Assembly (NCBI GenBank): GCA_003243865.1
Contig: QHBQ01000013.1
Coordinates: 1-16,211 of the forward strand
Source: Candidatus Chloroheliales bacterium
GTDB taxonomy: Bacteria; Chloroflexota; Chloroflexia; QHBQ01
Reading direction: 5' to 3'
DNA: 16,211 bases
The position numbers and the translations under genes are program-made. This document shows, one piece after another, positions 1 to 7,022 of this stretch. Below the pieces are notes generated by a model that was not told the DNA's origin, did not search any database, and saw only the letters and a list, made by a program, of their open reading frames with translations. The stretch's first letter is position 1, and every line of letters starts with the position of its first letter.

Positions 1-1
1 G

Positions 2-745
2 CCGGATATCTATAACTTCCCCGACGCGGTAGCCAGCGATTATGCCGTTTCGCTGGAGGAAGGAAGCGCCAGGATATCAGAAACCGAAGCGGGGCGCATT
101 AACGTGGCGGGTTTCGCGGTTGAGTTCGACGCGGCGCGAGGGTTGTGGTATGCCGACCTTACAATCAACTCGCCCAGCGACACCTATATGCCTTTCGTGC
201 GCCTGGCGCTGGTGCGCTATCAGCCCCACGCCTTGGCCGATGCGAAGGTATCGCGGGTGGTGCTGGCCGATTTCGCGCAACTTACCCCCGACCGCTCGGC
301 GATGGTCACTTCCGATCCACACCACCCCCGCACCTTGCGGGTGGTCGTCTCTGGCGTAGCGCCTCGCGGGCCACAGGCGGTGGTTCACAGTAAGCCGCAA
401 CCGCAGCACAAAGCCGCACACCCAACCGAGATTCGGGTGCGGGTCCAGCAGCGCGACACCGGCATCCAGAGCGACCTGACCTGGCACGATGTGACGCCTG
501 ATGTGGCGAACGTTAGCGCGGCCTTCGACGACAACTTGAGCGCTCAGCCCGACCTGGCGATGTGGGCTGGTACGGTAACATTTGCCCAAGCACCCGCAGC
601 GGGACAGTTCCGCCTGCTAATTGAGGAATACGAATACATCTCGGCAGACTACACGCTGGTCGAAGGTCGCCAGAGACTACAAGCGGGTCGGTTGATCTAT
701 GCCGAGGCGTTCGAGTTGGACGCTGCGCTAGTCTACCCCAACTAG
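2..745 (+). CDS. 3' part of a large protein of unknown function (5' end outside window)
   Basis: The reading frame is open from the first codon of the window to TAG at 743-745, giving about 247 residues of a C-terminus; the GTG at 104 has no ribosome binding site and is not a credible start. The visible protein is beta-rich with no membrane segment. Its most recognisable stretch (about residues 65-100) reads PFVRLALVRYQPHALAD then SRVVLADFAQLTPDRS, followed by a Pro/Gln/His-rich linker and a second beta-rich part containing RVRVQQRDTG and AGQFRLLIEEYEY. I have the impression of having seen the VRLALVRYQPH / VVLADFAQL pairing in large bacterial proteins without an assigned role, but I cannot name a domain. 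A short ORF begins one base after the stop, so the gene probably belonged to a plus-strand operon that is now interrupted. It converges on the minus-strand RHS locus. Confidence 0.75.
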   Translation, partial: PDIYNFPDAVASDYAVSLEEGSARISETEAGRINVAGFAVEFDAARGLWYADLTINSPSDTYMPFVRLALVRYQPHALADAKVSRVVLADFAQLTPDRSAMVTSDPHHPRTLRVVVSGVAPRGPQAVVHSKPQPQHKAAHPTEIRVRVQQRDTGIQSDLTWHDVTPDVANVSAAFDDNLSAQPDLAMWAGTVTFAQAPAAGQFRLLIEEYEYISADYTLVEGRQRLQAGRLIYAEAFELDAALVYPN

Positions 746-746
746 G

Positions 747-824
747 ATGCGCAACCAGGACCACCCTCCTACCCAACCCACTCCTCCGCCAACTGCGCCA
801 TTCAACCAGCAGCTTGCTAGCTGA
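747..824 (+). pseudogene. Truncated Pro-rich ORF directly after the upstream gene
   Basis: An ATG one base after the preceding TAG opens a 25-residue frame beginning MRNQDHPPTQPTPPPTAPFN that stops at TGA 822-824. The stop/start spacing is typical of operon neighbours, and the Pro/Thr-rich start resembles the N-terminus of a longer protein. The sequence after 824 shows no continuation in any plus frame. The likely reading is that a second operon gene lost its body when the region to the right was rearranged. A chance ORF cannot be excluded. Confidence 0.35.
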
Positions 825-997
825 GGGATGGTCATAAATCAGGCTACCTTGAGAGTAGTCTCCAACTCAGAGCTTTGGTCAAGACCTTGTTCATGGTGGT
901 GCCACACTAGCAAGTGGTAGACTATCTTCCCGAGCCGAGTACCACCACTTTGGCGAACTGGGCGCGGCGGGGCTGTATCATAATCAGCTATAACTGT

Positions 998-1477
998 CTA
1001 CTCACCATCACCATCCCCGCCATCTCCTCCATCGCCCCCGTCACCACCATCTCCACTGTCGCCACCATTGCCATCTCCGTCGCTGTCACCATCACCATCG
1101 CTGCCCGTATCGCTCCCGCTATCAGCATCGGCATCAGCTTCACTGTCGCTGTCAGTATCAGTGTCGGCAGCACCCTCGTCATCACTCTCATCTTCGCTCT
1201 CAACGTCCTGGTCTGCCATGTAGTCTTGTTCGGCCTGCTCATCGGCAGCAGCCTGTACATCGGAGTCGTAGATAGAGGCTGCATCCGTCTCTGCACCTGG
1301 GTGAGCCTCGCCTGCAACGCCGGTGCGTACATCAGCGTCGGTACGCGCATCGTGCCACATTTCAGCTACATCCTTGTTACTGACATCGGTATCGCTGGCA
1401 GCATCTTGCTCGGCGTATTTGCCGCCTCCACTACCCTCTTCCTCTTGCTCGGTGTTGCCGTAAGTGAGATCGTCCAT
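998..1477 (-). CDS. Asp/Gly/Ser-rich acidic low-complexity protein
   Basis: This 159-aa protein starts at ATG 1477 behind a near-perfect ribosome binding site (AAAGGAGG, 9 bases upstream on the minus strand), which settles the strand; the overlapping plus-strand frame has no such site. It has no signal peptide or membrane segment. The first 90 residues are Glu/Asp/Ala-rich with scattered Trp and Tyr (MDDLTYGNTEQEEEG, AEMWHDAR). The second half is almost pure Asp/Ser/Gly/Ala, passes through a TDTDSDSEADADAD run, and ends in a (GDG)n tail that recalls Asp-rich calcium-binding loops. It is probably intrinsically disordered and strongly negative. It is the last gene of the minus-strand RHS array. 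The net charge could suit calcium binding, polycation binding or neutralising a nuclease tip, but no function is supported. Confidence 0.7.
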   Translation of the reverse strand: MDDLTYGNTEQEEEGSGGGKYAEQDAASDTDVSNKDVAEMWHDARTDADVRTGVAGEAHPGAETDAASIYDSDVQAAADEQAEQDYMADQDVESEDESDDEGAADTDTDSDSEADADADSGSDTGSDGDGDSDGDGNGGDSGDGGDGGDGGDGGDGDGE

Positions 1478-1529
1478 AGCCTTCAGCCTCCTTTATGTGG
1501 TGATCACAAGCCGTGAATGGCCCTCATAT

Positions 1530-1558
1530 AATATAGACGAACAAGCTACTTATACCAA
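1530..1558 (-). promoter_or_regulatory. Sigma-70-like promoter of the acidic protein gene
   Basis: On the minus strand TTGGTA (1558-1553) is followed after exactly 17 bases by TATATT (1535-1530). A start near 1523 would give a leader of about 45 bases ending in the AAAGGAGG site. It suggests the acidic gene is transcribed independently of the RHS genes upstream. Confidence 0.55.
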
Positions 1559-1587
1559 CTCGCCGAGCAGATGCAGTATTTCCGTAT

Positions 1588-1607
1588 GGGCGCACGTCAG
1601 TGCGCCC
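1588..1607. repeat. Perfect hairpin GGGCGCAC-GTCA-GTGCGCCC
   Basis: An 8-bp perfect stem with a 4-base loop lies just upstream (minus sense) of the acidic-gene promoter. It has no proper T-run on either side, so it is a weak terminator candidate at best. It resembles in style the GGGCGTGTG/CACACGCCC palindrome at 7053-7071 and may be a REP-like element or a protein-binding site. The rest of 1478-1797 shows no gene on either strand apart from the promoter at 1530-1558. Confidence 0.5.
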
Positions 1608-1797
1608 TGGCGCATTTTACACCATCAGCTTGACGAAATGGTATTACTTCAGTTCAGGATTTGCGTAGAATAACCGATCAAGCCGTCTGCCTACCCAAGC
1701 AGCCACATCCATCCGCCACCGTCAAAGCTGCCTTCTATGTATTGCAATGCAGCGTGGGTGTTCAGTCGCATGGTACTCGATAAAGGCGCGGCCCACC

Positions 1798-2022
1798 TTA
1801 CGCCGCCGAGGGCCGCTGAAGCGCGATGACCGGGCTATAGTAACGAGCGTTGTAATACAAGAGGCCGGTATCGCCCTTGCGCTGGCCGGTATAGTTCAGC
1901 TTGGTCTCGTTCACTCCGCCGGAGCGTACCGCGCCCCAGGGGTCGAACTCCTGCCCGCTAACCATGGTGCCACCGGTGCTGGTGGTTAGGCTCACGCTGC
2001 CCAGATGGTCCGCCGTGTAGGT
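1798..2022 (-). pseudogene. RHS core remnant (third displaced RHS fragment), frameshifted
   Basis: About 70 codons match the RHS core of the full-length gene: DHLGSVSLTTSTGGTMV, then SGQEFDPWGAVRSGG, then GQRKGDTGLLYYNARYYSP. Compared with the intact copies (YLHGD-H/Q-LGS), one extra base near 2010 shifts the frame, so the remnant has lost its upstream reading frame. On the other side homology stops after the residues SPVIA, exactly where intact copies continue into RFISAD, and the frame ends in LQRPSAA and a stop. It has no tip domain. It sits about 40 bases downstream of the Yip1 gene and is the third RHS piece in the array. Confidence 0.78.
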
Positions 2023-2062
2023 AAATGAGCGTGGTGCTGCTGATATGTGGCGAAGATGACAG

Positions 2063-2791
2063 TTAGAATCCGGCCAACGGGGCCAAGCTAAATAGAAATA
2101 TAGCGAAGAGAAAAAATGTGGGAATCGCGATAAGAAAGGTGAAAAAGACAAGCCAGCGAGCGCTGCCTGAGTTAAGTCTATGTGCAGCTTGCACCATGTA
2201 GTAGGTGAGGAGTAGCCCATAGATAACTGCGGCGAGCGGGGCGTAAATATCTAGGACTGGGACGAGGGCGAGCAAGTTAGCAAATATTGCCAGCGGGATA
2301 GTGTAGAGCGAGTACAAATATGTCTGAGTAACGAAATTGCCTGTGCCTTTGCCTGATGCTTGCGCTAGCCCATAGATCAGCCATGCGACGAGGATCAGGG
2401 CAATTGCTGTGGAGACATAGAGTGCGATATCCAGGTAAACAAAGGAGGGGCTAATTCGCCTCGCCCCGCTCCACGGCGCAATGCCCATAATAGTGATGAA
2501 GACGAGAACGGAAAAGACAGCATAGATGAGTACACCGAGAAATGTGGTAACCCAGTTAGCAGCGGGTACCTCGCTGGCGAAGGTAGCGACGCTGGGTCGA
2601 GTGAGTACCTTCAACCATTTGGAAAGGATGCTACGAGCAGGCGGTTCAAGACCAGAGTAGGAGGCAGGCTTAGCCTTTGGTGTATCAAATCCGGCTTGCC
2701 CATAGGGAGCATTCGGCTGGTCGTGCTTGGAGTAGTCCTGGATACCATAATCTTGTGGGTTCCTACCCAGGGGGTCGTCATCGTGGGACAT
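2063..2791 (-). CDS. Yip1-family multi-pass membrane protein
   Basis: This 242-aa protein has a hydrophilic, Asp/Pro/Tyr-rich N-terminal tail (residues 1-55) and a membrane domain of about five helices (roughly 80-105, 118-145, 158-180, 183-202, 213-240). The order of features, W-x-x-VLTRP before the first helix and the loop MVQAAHRLNSGSARWLVF before the last, matches the Yip1 domain of bacterial membrane proteins, whose exact role is unknown. The ATG at 2791 follows AAAGG about 12 bases upstream, an acceptable site. It lies between two RHS fragments on the same strand, and the gap to the upstream RHS stop is 154 bases. By position it could be an immunity protein for the RHS tip upstream, but Yip1 proteins are widespread outside such loci, so carriage as unrelated cargo is at least as likely. 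Confidence 0.75.
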   Translation of the reverse strand: MSHDDDPLGRNPQDYGIQDYSKHDQPNAPYGQAGFDTPKAKPASYSGLEPPARSILSKWLKVLTRPSVATFASEVPAANWVTTFLGVLIYAVFSVLVFITIMGIAPWSGARRISPSFVYLDIALYVSTAIALILVAWLIYGLAQASGKGTGNFVTQTYLYSLYTIPLAIFANLLALVPVLDIYAPLAAVIYGLLLTYYMVQAAHRLNSGSARWLVFFTFLIAIPTFFLFAIFLFSLAPLAGF

Positions 2792-2913
2792 GATGGATGC
2801 TTACCTTTCTGCCGTACAAGCCACGCAGTTTCTTTGCGAAGCCGCGCTGCTATTTCAGCAAGACCCGTCCAGCCACCCCGATGCTGGAATAATAGTGTAG
2901 CTTGGCTGGTGTT

Positions 2914-2930
2914 CATAGCAAGGCACCTTT
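2914..2930 (-). promoter_or_regulatory. Conserved ribosome binding site and ATG downstream of RHS module 2
   Basis: Minus strand: AAAGGTG (2930-2924), 7 bases, ATG (2916-2914). It lies inside a stretch of roughly 35 bases after the RHS stop that is closely conserved at the same place behind RHS module 1 (6121-6137). The frame it opens begins MNTSQATLLFQHRGGW and runs into the Yip1 gene in another frame, so the gene it once served appears lost or replaced. Confidence 0.45.
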
Positions 2931-2945
2931 ACGTTGACAATCAGC

Positions 2946-4586
2946 TTACCAGCCAATGTATGGTGGAAAAATATCCCACATGTAGTATGGTACATCTGCT
3001 GGAGGAAAGAAGACCCTCCTTAGGTTATCTGCCTGCGTCATCCATGCGATAGCGGCCCCTTGTGTAAAAAGCCAGTCTTTAAACCCACCAAGAGAATATT
3101 TTGTGTGGGCATCCTGGTGAAGATAAACCTCTCCACCCATCTCAAATATACTAAAGGTAATAGTTGACCCCACTGGATCGAACCCACCAGCGATCTCTTC
3201 AAACGTAAACGAGTAGGGTGTTATTTTTGTAACCTTTACCCAATTGTCTACACCCGGACCACCAGCATTGGCGAGTTTGTAGATGCTCCCCACCTTGAGG
3301 GTTGTTTCCCCGCTTACTACATTCCCATTGCTATCTATCTCTATGACACCGAAGGGGAACACGTCCTGAGGATGTTTTATCATATAGGCCATTGCGATTT
3401 CGGGGGTGAAATTAGATGAAGCTGGACCTATATCCCACGTGTATTGGTAGTCATAGTGCCCCGTCGGATCCGTATACCGCAGCGGGTTGTTCAGCACATA
3501 GCTATAGCGGTTGAGCGCCTGGGGATTAAGCGGCCCGTATGGGGTCTTCGCCTTCTGCTTGTCGTCTTTGCTGAGTTGGAACCAGAAGCCGTGCTGATAG
3601 GTGGACTGGTTCTCCCCAGCAACAGCACTATTTATGCCAGGCTCGTGGTAGTCTACGGTCAGCCCCTTCATCGAGGTGTTCTTGTCCAGCCCGATTGTGC
3701 CGAGCGCGCCGCCCGCGCCCATCGCCATGCCTGGCACCACTGTATCGGCACTGATGAAGCGCGCAATGACCGGGTTGTAGTAACGCGCATGGTAATAGAG
3801 CAGGCCGGTGTCATCCTTGCGCTGGCCGGTGTAGTTCAGCTTGGTCTCGTTTACTCCGCCGGAGCGGATGGCTCCCCAGGGGTCGAACTCCTGCCCGCTC
3901 ACGTAGCTGCCCGCGTTGCTGGTGGTCAGGCTCACGCTGCCCAGTTGGTCGCCGTGCAGGTAGACCAGGGTGTTACCCACCGGGTTGCTGGTGGTGGTGC
4001 GTTGAGCGATGGCCTGCCCGTTGAACATATAGACGTTGCGGCGCGTGCCTGCACTGTTGTTGTCCACATCGAGCAGCGGGCCGAGGTAGACGGTGGTGAT
4101 GCCATTCACCGTGCGGCTGGCGCGTTCGCCATCGCCATCGTAGGTGTAGCTCTCGCTGGCCGTGCCGGTGACGGCGGTTAGCTGATTCTCCGCGTTCCAG
4201 GTGTAGCCACGCCCAGGGCTGCTGGTCATATTGCCGTTGGCGTCGTAGCTGTAGCTTTGGCCGCCGATGGTGCGGGCCTGGTGCGGGCCTGCACCGGTGC
4301 CGTTGCCGTTGCTGCCGTAAGTATAGGCCACCCCTGCCTTCGCCGTCAAGTTGCCGATGGGGTCGTAGTTGTACTGCTGGCTAACGTTCGTAGCGTTCCA
4401 ACTGCTGAGTCGGTCGAGCGGGTCGTAGCCGAAGCTCTGGTTCTCGCCGCTGATGTTGTTGGTGATGCTCTGTACGTTGCCCACTGGGTCGTAGTCGTAG
4501 CTGCGGTTGAACAGGCTGCTGCCTCCCGATGTCACCTGCAACTGGCTGAGGCGGGCCATGGGGCTGTTGTAGTAGTAGGTATCCAC
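2946..4586 (-). CDS. Displaced RHS core with variable C-terminal tip (module 2), N-terminus missing
   Basis: The 546-residue frame starts with GTG 4586 directly after the WD40 stop codon and has no convincing ribosome binding site of its own. Residues 1 to about 377 are YD-repeat RHS core, closely matching the full-length protein from MARLSQLQVTSGG through DPWGAIRSGG, RFISADTVVPG and NPQALNRYSYVLNNPL to PTGH. The remaining ~170 residues form a tip with AMAYMIKHP, VFPFGVIEI, IYKLAN, TPYSFTF, FDPVGSTITFS and an aromatic tail ending in PPYIGW. RHS cores form a shell around the tip, and tips are usually toxins. This copy lacks signal peptide, SpvB region and most of the shell, so it is most likely a silent tip module unless it is translated by coupling to the WD40 gene. 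The tip DNA is visibly more AT-rich than the core. Confidence 0.8.
   Translation of the reverse strand: MDTYYYNSPMARLSQLQVTSGGSSLFNRSYDYDPVGNVQSITNNISGENQSFGYDPLDRLSSWNATNVSQQYNYDPIGNLTAKAGVAYTYGSNGNGTGAGPHQARTIGGQSYSYDANGNMTSSPGRGYTWNAENQLTAVTGTASESYTYDGDGERASRTVNGITTVYLGPLLDVDNNSAGTRRNVYMFNGQAIAQRTTTSNPVGNTLVYLHGDQLGSVSLTTSNAGSYVSGQEFDPWGAIRSGGVNETKLNYTGQRKDDTGLLYYHARYYNPVIARFISADTVVPGMAMGAGGALGTIGLDKNTSMKGLTVDYHEPGINSAVAGENQSTYQHGFWFQLSKDDKQKAKTPYGPLNPQALNRYSYVLNNPLRYTDPTGHYDYQYTWDIGPASSNFTPEIAMAYMIKHPQDVFPFGVIEIDSNGNVVSGETTLKVGSIYKLANAGGPGVDNWVKVTKITPYSFTFEEIAGGFDPVGSTITFSIFEMGGEVYLHQDAHTKYSLGGFKDWLFTQGAAIAWMTQADNLRRVFFPPADVPYYMWDIFPPYIGW
3456..4586 (-). repeat. Direct repeat copy A: RHS 3' core
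   Basis: This stretch of about 1.13 kb is a near-identical direct copy of 8022-9152 in the full-length RHS gene. Homology begins at the codon after the WD40 TAG and ends at the PTGH codons where the tips diverge. Shorter copies lie at about 6657-6948 and 1819-2022. Confidence 0.85.
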
Positions 4587-5810
4587 CTACTTGCCCGCCA
4601 GACCCCACAGCCTAGCAGTTTTATCGGCTGAAGCAGTAAGGATGCGTTGCCCATCGGGGCTGAATACTGCACTGAGCACCGGCGCAGTGTGACCGCTTAG
4701 AATAGCAACTAGCTTGCCGTCCTTGTCCCACAGCCGGGCAGTTTTATCGGCTGAAGCGGTGAGGATGCGCTGTCCGTCGGGGCTGAACACTGCCCTGAAC
4801 ACAATATCTGTATGACCGCTGAGGGTAGCGATTAGCTTACCGGATTCGTCCCATAGCCGCGCGGTGTTATCGGCTGAGGCAGTGAGTATTAGCTTACCAT
4901 CTGGGCTGAACACTGCGTTGAGCAGTTGCTCAGTGTGTCCTCTGAGAGTAGCGATGGGCTTGCCTGATAGGTCCCACAGCCGCGCAGTCTTGTCAACTGA
5001 GGCAGTGAGTATTAGCTCACCACCTGGGCTGAACACCGCGTTGAGCAATGTATCACTGTGACCGCTGAGGGTAACGACTAGCTTGCCTGATACATCCCAC
5101 AGCCGCGCGATATTATCAATTGAAGCGGTGAGTATTAGCTTACCATCGGGGCTGAACACTGCGCTGACCACCGAACTGTTATATCCGCTGAGGGTGGCGT
5201 CTAGCTTGCCTGATACGTCCCACAGCCGTGCGGTGCCATCGTCTGAAGCGGTGAGTATTAGCTTACCATCGGGGCTGAACACTGCGCTATTCACCGCACC
5301 CGTGTGACCGCTGAGGGTGGCGTCTAGCTTACCAGATACATCCCACAGCCGCGCAGTTTTATCGTCTGAAGCGGTGAGGACGAGCTTGCCATCGGAGCTG
5401 AACACCGCGCTACTTACCGCACCTGTATGACCGCTGAAGGTGGCGATTAGCTTGCCGGATACGTCCCACAGTCGCGCGGTGTTATCGGCTGAGGCGGTGA
5501 GGATGTGCTTGCCATTGGGGCTGAACACTGCGCTGAACACTCGATCGGTATGCCCGCTGAGGACAGCTATTGTTGTCAATTTGCTCCAGTTGGGTATACC
5601 AGCAGGTACTGGCGAAAGCGTCAGTGCTGCGGTAGTAGACGCGGGTGGCGCACTGGTATTGGTAGGGCTGCTAGGTGGAGACGTATCCACCAGCAATGCA
5701 CTGGTGGGCGTAGCTGATGCACTGGTATCGGTGAGGTTGCTGCCGCCGCAGGCTGCCATCATGAGGCTGGCACCCACTAGTAGGGTAATAGTCTTCATCA
5801 TCTTATACAT
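4587..5810 (-). CDS. WD40-repeat lipoprotein, eight repeats
   Basis: This 407-aa protein begins MYKMMKTITLLVGASLMMAA followed by Cys21, a lipoprotein signal peptide with lipobox MAAC, so it should be anchored on the outer face of the cytoplasmic membrane. A Ser/Thr/Pro-rich linker (about 22-72) leads to a beta-propeller of eight 41-residue WD40 repeats, each with the pattern LSGH-AVFSPDGK-ILTASADKTARLWD-SGK. The last repeat stops after ARLWGLAGK, and the strand before repeat 1 (KLTTIAVL) can close the ring, so the propeller looks complete. WD40 propellers are binding scaffolds without catalysis. The ATG at 5810 has AGAGGA about 10 bases upstream. The TAG stop is immediately followed, in the same frame, by RHS core sequence. 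Partner unknown. Confidence 0.9.
   Translation of the reverse strand: MYKMMKTITLLVGASLMMAACGGSNLTDTSASATPTSALLVDTSPPSSPTNTSAPPASTTAALTLSPVPAGIPNWSKLTTIAVLSGHTDRVFSAVFSPNGKHILTASADNTARLWDVSGKLIATFSGHTGAVSSAVFSSDGKLVLTASDDKTARLWDVSGKLDATLSGHTGAVNSAVFSPDGKLILTASDDGTARLWDVSGKLDATLSGYNSSVVSAVFSPDGKLILTASIDNIARLWDVSGKLVVTLSGHSDTLLNAVFSPGGELILTASVDKTARLWDLSGKPIATLRGHTEQLLNAVFSPDGKLILTASADNTARLWDESGKLIATLSGHTDIVFRAVFSPDGQRILTASADKTARLWDKDGKLVAILSGHTAPVLSAVFSPDGQRILTASADKTARLWGLAGK
4590..5562 (-). repeat. Tandem 123-bp units encoding the WD40 repeats
   Basis: Eight units of 41 codons, the last one short, are strongly similar at the DNA level, with recurring blocks such as CATCGGGGCTGAACACTGC on the plus strand. 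The uniformity suggests recent internal duplication or gene conversion. These are coding repeats and not a CRISPR array. Confidence 0.8.
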
Positions 5811-6083
5811 GGATCTTCATTCCTCTATGGGTAGTGCTTTCACCAACTACAGCTTTGACGGCAACCTTGTGGTGACGTTACCAACGGTTATGCTTTGGCT
5901 GGATGTACAGCATCGGCCATCGGGCCGCCGCCTGCGAGTTGATTTATCGTCTTGTGTATGGTAGCACTGGATGGCTAAAGCAACGGCAGCATACGCGCCT
6001 AGATCTGCTCCGTCGCGGCGTACAAATCTGTTCCTATCCTCCTCACAGTCTAACCAGTGCTTGGATATGGTCTGTCTTAGCGA

Positions 6084-6107
6084 CCCCACCACTGGATGAG
6101 GGTGGGG
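6084..6107 (-). terminator. Possible terminator hairpin after RHS module 1
   Basis: A 7-bp perfect stem CCCCACC/GGTGGGG with a 10-base loop lies about 50 bases past the module 1 stop. No T-run follows it on the minus strand, so termination is uncertain. Confidence 0.25.
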
Positions 6108-6120
6108 CTTGTCTAATGAT

Positions 6121-6137
6121 CATAGCAAGGCACCTTT
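6121..6137 (-). promoter_or_regulatory. Conserved ribosome binding site and ATG downstream of RHS module 1
   Basis: Minus strand: AAAGGTG (6137-6131), 7 bases, ATG (6123-6121). Spacing and neighbouring bases match 2930-2914 behind module 2. The frame ends after 26 codons, so the gene it initiated is broken or replaced. Confidence 0.45.
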
Positions 6138-6152
6138 ACGAAGACAACCTGC

Positions 6153-6938
6153 TTACGGGTACCCCCACGATTGTCCATAGCAAATCAAACAGTATGGTTC
6201 AGGAAAGAAGATTTTACTTAGTTTACGTGCCATGGCTTCCCAATGTGCATATGCTGGCCCTGATACAAACCAGTCTATATAATCCATAGCACGTGGTGTC
6301 CAGGCCTTTACTTGGAGATAAACATCTTCCTTACTCCCCCCCGTATACGTGCTAAAGGTAATGAGTGACCCCACTGGCTCGAAGGACTTGGGATCTAGGA
6401 TAATAAACGTAAAAGAGGTAGATGTCATACCTATAACCATTACATAATTATCACCACCTACACCGTTAACGTTGACAAGTTTATAAATATGCCACATTTG
6501 TATGGTCGCTGGGTTAGTAGCAAAGAAGGGAGTTATATCAATGATACCGAATGGGAATATTTCAGCAGGATGTTGTATAAAATATGCCATGGCGGTTTGA
6601 GGGGTCAAATAACCGTAACTGTATGGGCCTAGATCAAACCGATAGTCGTATCCGTAGTGTCCCGTCGGGTCCGTATACCTTAGCGGGTTGTTGAGTACAT
6701 AGCTATACCTATTCAGAGCCTGGGGGTTGAGCGGCCCCCATAGTGTCTTCGCCTGCTTCTTGTCATCCTTGCTGAGTTGGAACCAGAAGCCGTGCTGATA
6801 AGTGAACTGGTTCTCCTGAGCTACAGCATTAGCTATGCCAGGCTCGTGGTAGTCTACGGTCAGCCCCTTGTGCGAGGTGTTCTTGTCCAGCCCACTGGTG
6901 CCTAGCGCCCCACCTGCGCCCATCGCTATGCCTGGCAA
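6153..6938 (-). CDS. Displaced RHS tip with short core remnant (module 1)
   Basis: The frame opens at TTG 6938, a few codons after an in-frame TAG, and encodes 261 residues. It begins in the middle of the RHS core at the codons for SAD-W-LPGIAMGAGG (intact copies: RFISADTVVPGMAMGAGG), continues through the Chloroflexota-type insert (LTVDYHEPGI, HGFWFQLSKDD) and NPQALNRYSYVLNNPLRYTD to PTGH (residues ~91-94), then a ~165-residue tip. The tip is a diverged relative of the module 2 tip: AMAYFIQHP, IFPFGIIDI, IYKLVN, TSTSFTF, FEPVGSLITFS, VYLQ. It has no signal peptide, no shell and no good ribosome binding site, so it is probably a silent cassette that would act only after recombination into a full-length RHS gene. 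Function of the tip is unknown. Confidence 0.72.
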   Translation of the reverse strand: MPGIAMGAGGALGTSGLDKNTSHKGLTVDYHEPGIANAVAQENQFTYQHGFWFQLSKDDKKQAKTLWGPLNPQALNRYSYVLNNPLRYTDPTGHYGYDYRFDLGPYSYGYLTPQTAMAYFIQHPAEIFPFGIIDITPFFATNPATIQMWHIYKLVNVNGVGGDNYVMVIGMTSTSFTFIILDPKSFEPVGSLITFSTYTGGSKEDVYLQVKAWTPRAMDYIDWFVSGPAYAHWEAMARKLSKIFFPEPYCLICYGQSWGYP

Positions 6939-7022
6939 CCAATCCGCGCTGAACTACAGCATAGATATTTACGGCTTGAGTACCTGTTAGTCAGCAACGT
7001 TGGTTACATAAATAATTATGAT

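Larger units (their letters stand above)
5811..6152. other. Gene-poor gap between RHS module 1 and the WD40 gene
   Basis: I see no convincing gene in this 342-base stretch. It contains the conserved post-RHS ribosome binding site (6121-6137), the 26-codon frame this opens (MIIRQAPPSSSGGVAKTDHI..., stop 6043-6045), a CCCCACC/GGTGGGG hairpin (6084-6107) and an isolated AGGAGG just after that stop on the minus strand with no plausible start following it. The pattern suggests a decayed gene. Confidence 0.4.

Noticed and set aside
914..1516. 200-codon plus-strand frame with hydrophobic Ile/Val/Ala-rich product
   Set aside because: It is the complement of the Asp/Gly-rich coding sequence (Asp and Gly codons read as Ile/Val/Ala/Thr). 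The minus frame has an AAAGGAGG site and a promoter; the plus frame has neither.
2611..2916. 101-codon minus frame starting MNTSQATLLF
   Set aside because: It has a good initiation site, but most of it overlaps the Yip1 gene in another frame and its later part is not protein-like. The start is kept as a conserved site, not as a gene.
3444..4181. 245-codon plus-strand frame
   Set aside because: Shadow of the RHS core; the minus strand carries clear YD repeats and the core motif DPWGA.
4590..5562. Regular ~123-bp repeats that might suggest a repeat array
   Set aside because: They are codon-phased WD40 repeats of one protein, without the short-repeat/unique-spacer pattern of CRISPR.
5847..6092. 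81-codon minus frame upstream of the WD40 gene
   Set aside because: GTG start without a ribosome binding site, no recognisable motif and random-looking composition.
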